This document shows, one piece after another, positions 61,761 through 64,000 of a stretch of DNA of 64,000 bases. Numbering within the stretch: the stretch's first letter is position 1; every line of letters starts with the position of its first letter. The position numbers were made by a program, and so were the translations under genes. Under the pieces are notes generated by a model. It did no database searches and had not been told where the DNA came from. It saw only the letters and a list, made by a program, of their open reading frames with translations. Origin of the DNA: DASQPR01 sp963831705 (lineage in GTDB: Bacteria > Actinomycetota > Actinomycetes > Mycobacteriales > Micromonosporaceae); NCBI GenBank assembly GCA_963831705.1, contig CAWHRE010000010.1:1302001-1366000 (forward strand), read 5' to 3'.

Positions 61761-62945
61761 CTAACCCTGCCAGAGGGCCAGCATCATCGCTTCGACCGCG
61801 ATCCGGGGTTTCACGTTCAGCTCGATTGCCTCACGACACGCCAGAATCGCCTGCAAGCGGCGCAGCGCGCTCTCGGCGGTCCAGCGCTGCGCCGCGCTGC
61901 CCGACATCGCCGCGACATCCTCGTGCACGAGGGCCACCGGCGCGCTGAACCGACGTACGAGCACGTCCCGGTAGAAGCCGGCGAGGTCGATCAACGCTCG
62001 GTCGAGCGCATCCCGCTGAGCCCGTGTTGCGCGGGACTTCTGCCGCCGTTCCATGTCCTTGAGGATGCCCGCAGATCCGCGTACGGCACCGGCCGCACCC
62101 TTCCCGGTCCCACCGGCCCCAAGCGCGGTCTCCAGGTCGGAGCGCTCCTTCGCGTCCAGCTCACCGCTGATCGAAGCGGCCTCCGATTCGGACGCCGCAA
62201 TCAACGCGGAGGCAGCATCGAAGCAGGCACCGAGCCCGGTGAGCTGTCGCGGAATCGCCAGGACGGCATCGCGCCGGGCCCGCGCCTGCGGATCGTTCGC
62301 AAGCCGCCGGGCTCGGCCGACGTGTCCCTGCGCAGCCGCGGCAGCCCAGGCCGCCTGGATCGGATCGGTACCGTCCCGGGCGATCAGAACCGACGCCACC
62401 GCCTCGGGCGACGGTTGGCGCAACGTCAGCGTCCGGCACCGGGAACGGATCGTCACCGAGATGTCGTCCGGATGCGTGGATGGCGTACAGAGCAGGAAGA
62501 CCGTACGCGGAGGTGGTTCCTCGATCGCCTTCAGCAGCGCATTTCCGGCTTGCTCGGTAAGGCGGTCGGCGTCCTCGACGATCAGCACCTGCCAGCGCCC
62601 GAGCGTCGGCGATGTCTGGGCACGCAGGACGAGCGCGCGCATTTCGGCGACCCCGATCGTCAACCCCTCCGGGACCACGATGCGTACGTCCGCGTGCGTA
62701 CCGCCGAGGGTTGTGTGGCAGGCCTGGCAATGACCGCAACCGCCGTCCGGGCATTGCAGTGCGGCGGCGAACGCGCGGGCCGCGACCGATCGCCCGGAGC
62801 CGGCCGGACCGGTGAACAGCCAGGCGTGCGTCATGCCGCCGGCCTCCTCGGACTGACCGGACACGATTCGCCCCGCCGCCGCCGACGCGTTCGACAACGT
62901 CTCGACGGCTTCGGGCTGGCCGACCAGTGCATCAAAAACGCTCAT
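61761..62945 (-). CDS. holB: DNA polymerase III delta' subunit
   Basis: 394 residues. Clamp-loader subunit. The P-loop is GPAGSGRS, with Lys replaced by Arg as is common in delta' subunits; the zinc module is CPDGGCGHCQAC; VLIVEDADRLTEQAGNALLKAIEEPPPRTVFLL is the Walker B/sensor region and SRCRTLTLR the SRC motif. A central insertion (about 200-300) is Ala-rich. ATG overlaps the thymidylate kinase stop (ATGA). Confidence 0.95.
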   Translation of the reverse strand: MSVFDALVGQPEAVETLSNASAAAGRIVSGQSEEAGGMTHAWLFTGPAGSGRSVAARAFAAALQCPDGGCGHCQACHTTLGGTHADVRIVVPEGLTIGVAEMRALVLRAQTSPTLGRWQVLIVEDADRLTEQAGNALLKAIEEPPPRTVFLLCTPSTHPDDISVTIRSRCRTLTLRQPSPEAVASVLIARDGTDPIQAAWAAAAAQGHVGRARRLANDPQARARRDAVLAIPRQLTGLGACFDAASALIAASESEAASISGELDAKERSDLETALGAGGTGKGAAGAVRGSAGILKDMERRQKSRATRAQRDALDRALIDLAGFYRDVLVRRFSAPVALVHEDVAAMSGSAAQRWTAESALRRLQAILACREAIELNVKPRIAVEAMMLALWQG

Positions 62946-64000
62946 GCGGCCTGATCCTCCACGACGATGGCGGCGGCGGAAGCGGACGTCACGGCCGGCG
63001 GAAGCATGCGGTGGACCCGCTCGCGGATCGCGAACGCGATCACGTCGACCGGGTCAGATGCGTTCACGACCAGGTACCGCTCCGGGTCGGCCGCGGCAAG
63101 ATCCAGAAATGCCCGGCGAACCCGCTCGTGAAACACGAGCGATTCGGCTTCGAGCCGGTCCTTGTGGCCCCGGTCCTCGGCGCGTCGCAGCCCGTCGGCC
63201 GGATCGATGTCGAGCAGGACGACGAGATCCGGGCGAAGGCCGCCGGTCGCCCACTTGGACAGCCACTTGATCTCGTCCGCCGGAAGCGTACGGCCGGCTC
63301 CCTGGTACGCAAGCGACGAGTCGATGTATCGATCGCAGACCACGATCGTGCCTCGGGCCAGTGCGGGCCGAATCACCGTGGCGACGTGGTGCGCCCGATC
63401 CGCGGCGTACAGGAGCGCTTCGGCACGCGGCGAGATCGGCGGCCCGTCGGTGTCCGGTGGGTCCAGGACGATCCGGCGGATCTTCTGCCCGATCGGGGTC
63501 GCACCGGGTTCGCGGGTGTCGATGACCGATCGCCCGTACGCTTCGAGCGTCGCGACCAGCCTGCGTACCTGCGTCGACTTGCCGGCGCCCTCACCACCCT
63601 CGAACACGATGAACCGGCCGACGCCGGGTAGCGGATGGCCGCCATCGACCAGCGGATCGCCGGGCGGCGGTGCATCGTTGCGAGTGAGCGGATGGCCGCG
63701 AAGCGACGCGATCAGGTCCGGCAGCAGCGGTACGCCCGGCTTGTCGTCCATCTGCCGCAACGCGCCGATGCCGGCGACTATGCCGAAGACGCCGGCCGCG
63801 AGCAGCATCGGGCGCGTCGTCGAGATCGTGAAGCCGAGAATCTCCCGTACGCCACCGAAGCCGACGATGAAGCTGGAGAGCGAGATCGTCAGCAGGAGCG
63901 TCACCTGAGTACTGGTTTGGATGAACGCGAACACGCGCCCGCGTACGTCATCTGTGACCTCGGTGCCGAGCAACGTCGTGCCGGACAGGAACGCCATGCC
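62942..64000 (-). CDS. tmk: MFS-thymidylate kinase fusion, 5' part beyond window
   Basis: Frame open to the window end, so the true start is outside. The kinase domain (about 62980-63610) has P-loop FEGGEGAGKSTQVRRL, TREPGATPIGQKIRRIVLD, DRYIDSSLAYQGAGR and LDIDPADGLRRAEDRGHKDRLEAE. Before it are hydrophobic helices (TTLLGTEVTDDVRGRVFAFIQTSTQVTLLLTISLSSFIVGFGG and RPMLLAAGVFGIVAGIGALRQM) of a major facilitator half. Such MFS-Tmk fusions occur in several actinobacteria. Coupled to holB. Confidence 0.93.
   Translation of the reverse strand, partial: GMAFLSGTTLLGTEVTDDVRGRVFAFIQTSTQVTLLLTISLSSFIVGFGGVREILGFTISTTRPMLLAAGVFGIVAGIGALRQMDDKPGVPLLPDLIASLRGHPLTRNDAPPPGDPLVDGGHPLPGVGRFIVFEGGEGAGKSTQVRRLVATLEAYGRSVIDTREPGATPIGQKIRRIVLDPPDTDGPPISPRAEALLYAADRAHHVATVIRPALARGTIVVCDRYIDSSLAYQGAGRTLPADEIKWLSKWATGGLRPDLVVLLDIDPADGLRRAEDRGHKDRLEAESLVFHERVRRAFLDLAAADPERYLVVNASDPVDVIAFAIRERVHRMLPPAVTSASAAAIVVEDQAA

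Noticed and set aside
61761..62945. Altered P-loop of holB as a sign of decay
   Set aside because: Clamp-loader delta' subunits commonly lack a working ATP site; other motifs are intact.

Overview
The window is 64 kb of a high-GC actinobacterial chromosome. Lsr2, CarD, a ClpC1-type unfoldase, DisA next to RadA, the panC-panD-coaX group, a YbaB/WXG-type operon and LPXTG surface proteins all point to a mycolyl- or Frankia-like actinomycete. The gene order carD, radA, disA, membrane protein, mutY, clpC, lsr2, coaX, panD, panC, DUF2520 protein matches the Mycobacterium tuberculosis Rv3583c-Rv3603c neighbourhood as I remember it, with insertions and without lysS. No rRNA, tRNA, CRISPR array, prophage or intact insertion sequence was seen. 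The genus cannot be fixed from the sequence alone.

Region 1 (1-15.8 kb) is mainly tyrosine and homogentisate breakdown. It begins with a cut-off class I fumarase and a beta-propeller protein. Then come an Lrp-type regulator divergent from hppD, an RDD membrane protein and a HisC-like aminotransferase. After a strong bidirectional terminator lies a 1220-residue protein kinase with a huge acidic repeat region and a C-terminal LPKTG sorting signal, the oddest gene here. Next are fahA, an unknown gene and, divergently across a 39-bp nested palindrome, hmgA. Together hppD, hmgA and fahA convert 4-hydroxyphenylpyruvate to fumarate and acetoacetate. The maleylacetoacetate isomerase step has no recognised gene, and the unknown gene between hmgA and fahA is the best local candidate. 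A serine hydrolase and a PPOX-type oxidoreductase end the region.

Region 2 (15.8-32.4 kb) holds housekeeping genes: ispF, a Uma2-type nuclease, ispD, carD, radA, disA, mutY, clpC and lsr2. Within it sits a small biosynthetic group (methyltransferase, acyl-CoA dehydrogenase and type III polyketide synthase, divergent from a UbiA prenyltransferase).

Region 3 (32.6-48.9 kb) is a cofactor block (coaX, nadC, nadB, a septum-formation-family protein, panD, panC, DUF2520 protein). A degraded AbiEi-like gene framed by inverted copies of an ~80-bp palindromic repeat follows. Then come a MidA-family methyltransferase coupled to an orphan nuoD, a very long Arg/Asp-rich membrane protein, and a glycine-betaine-type ABC importer whose binding protein appears circularly permuted.

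Region 4 (48.9-64 kb) is mixed: a uridine-kinase-like protein with a broken P-loop, a Fic protein with an operator over its start codon, a coupled pair of acyl-CoA dehydrogenases, an M20 peptidase, an MBL-fold protein, a histidine phosphatase, a DUF1707 protein and a membrane metallophosphoesterase. It ends with a PSP1/RicT protein, a second LPXTG-type protein, a three-gene YbaB/EspC/WXG operon, holB, and an MFS-thymidylate kinase fusion cut by the window end.
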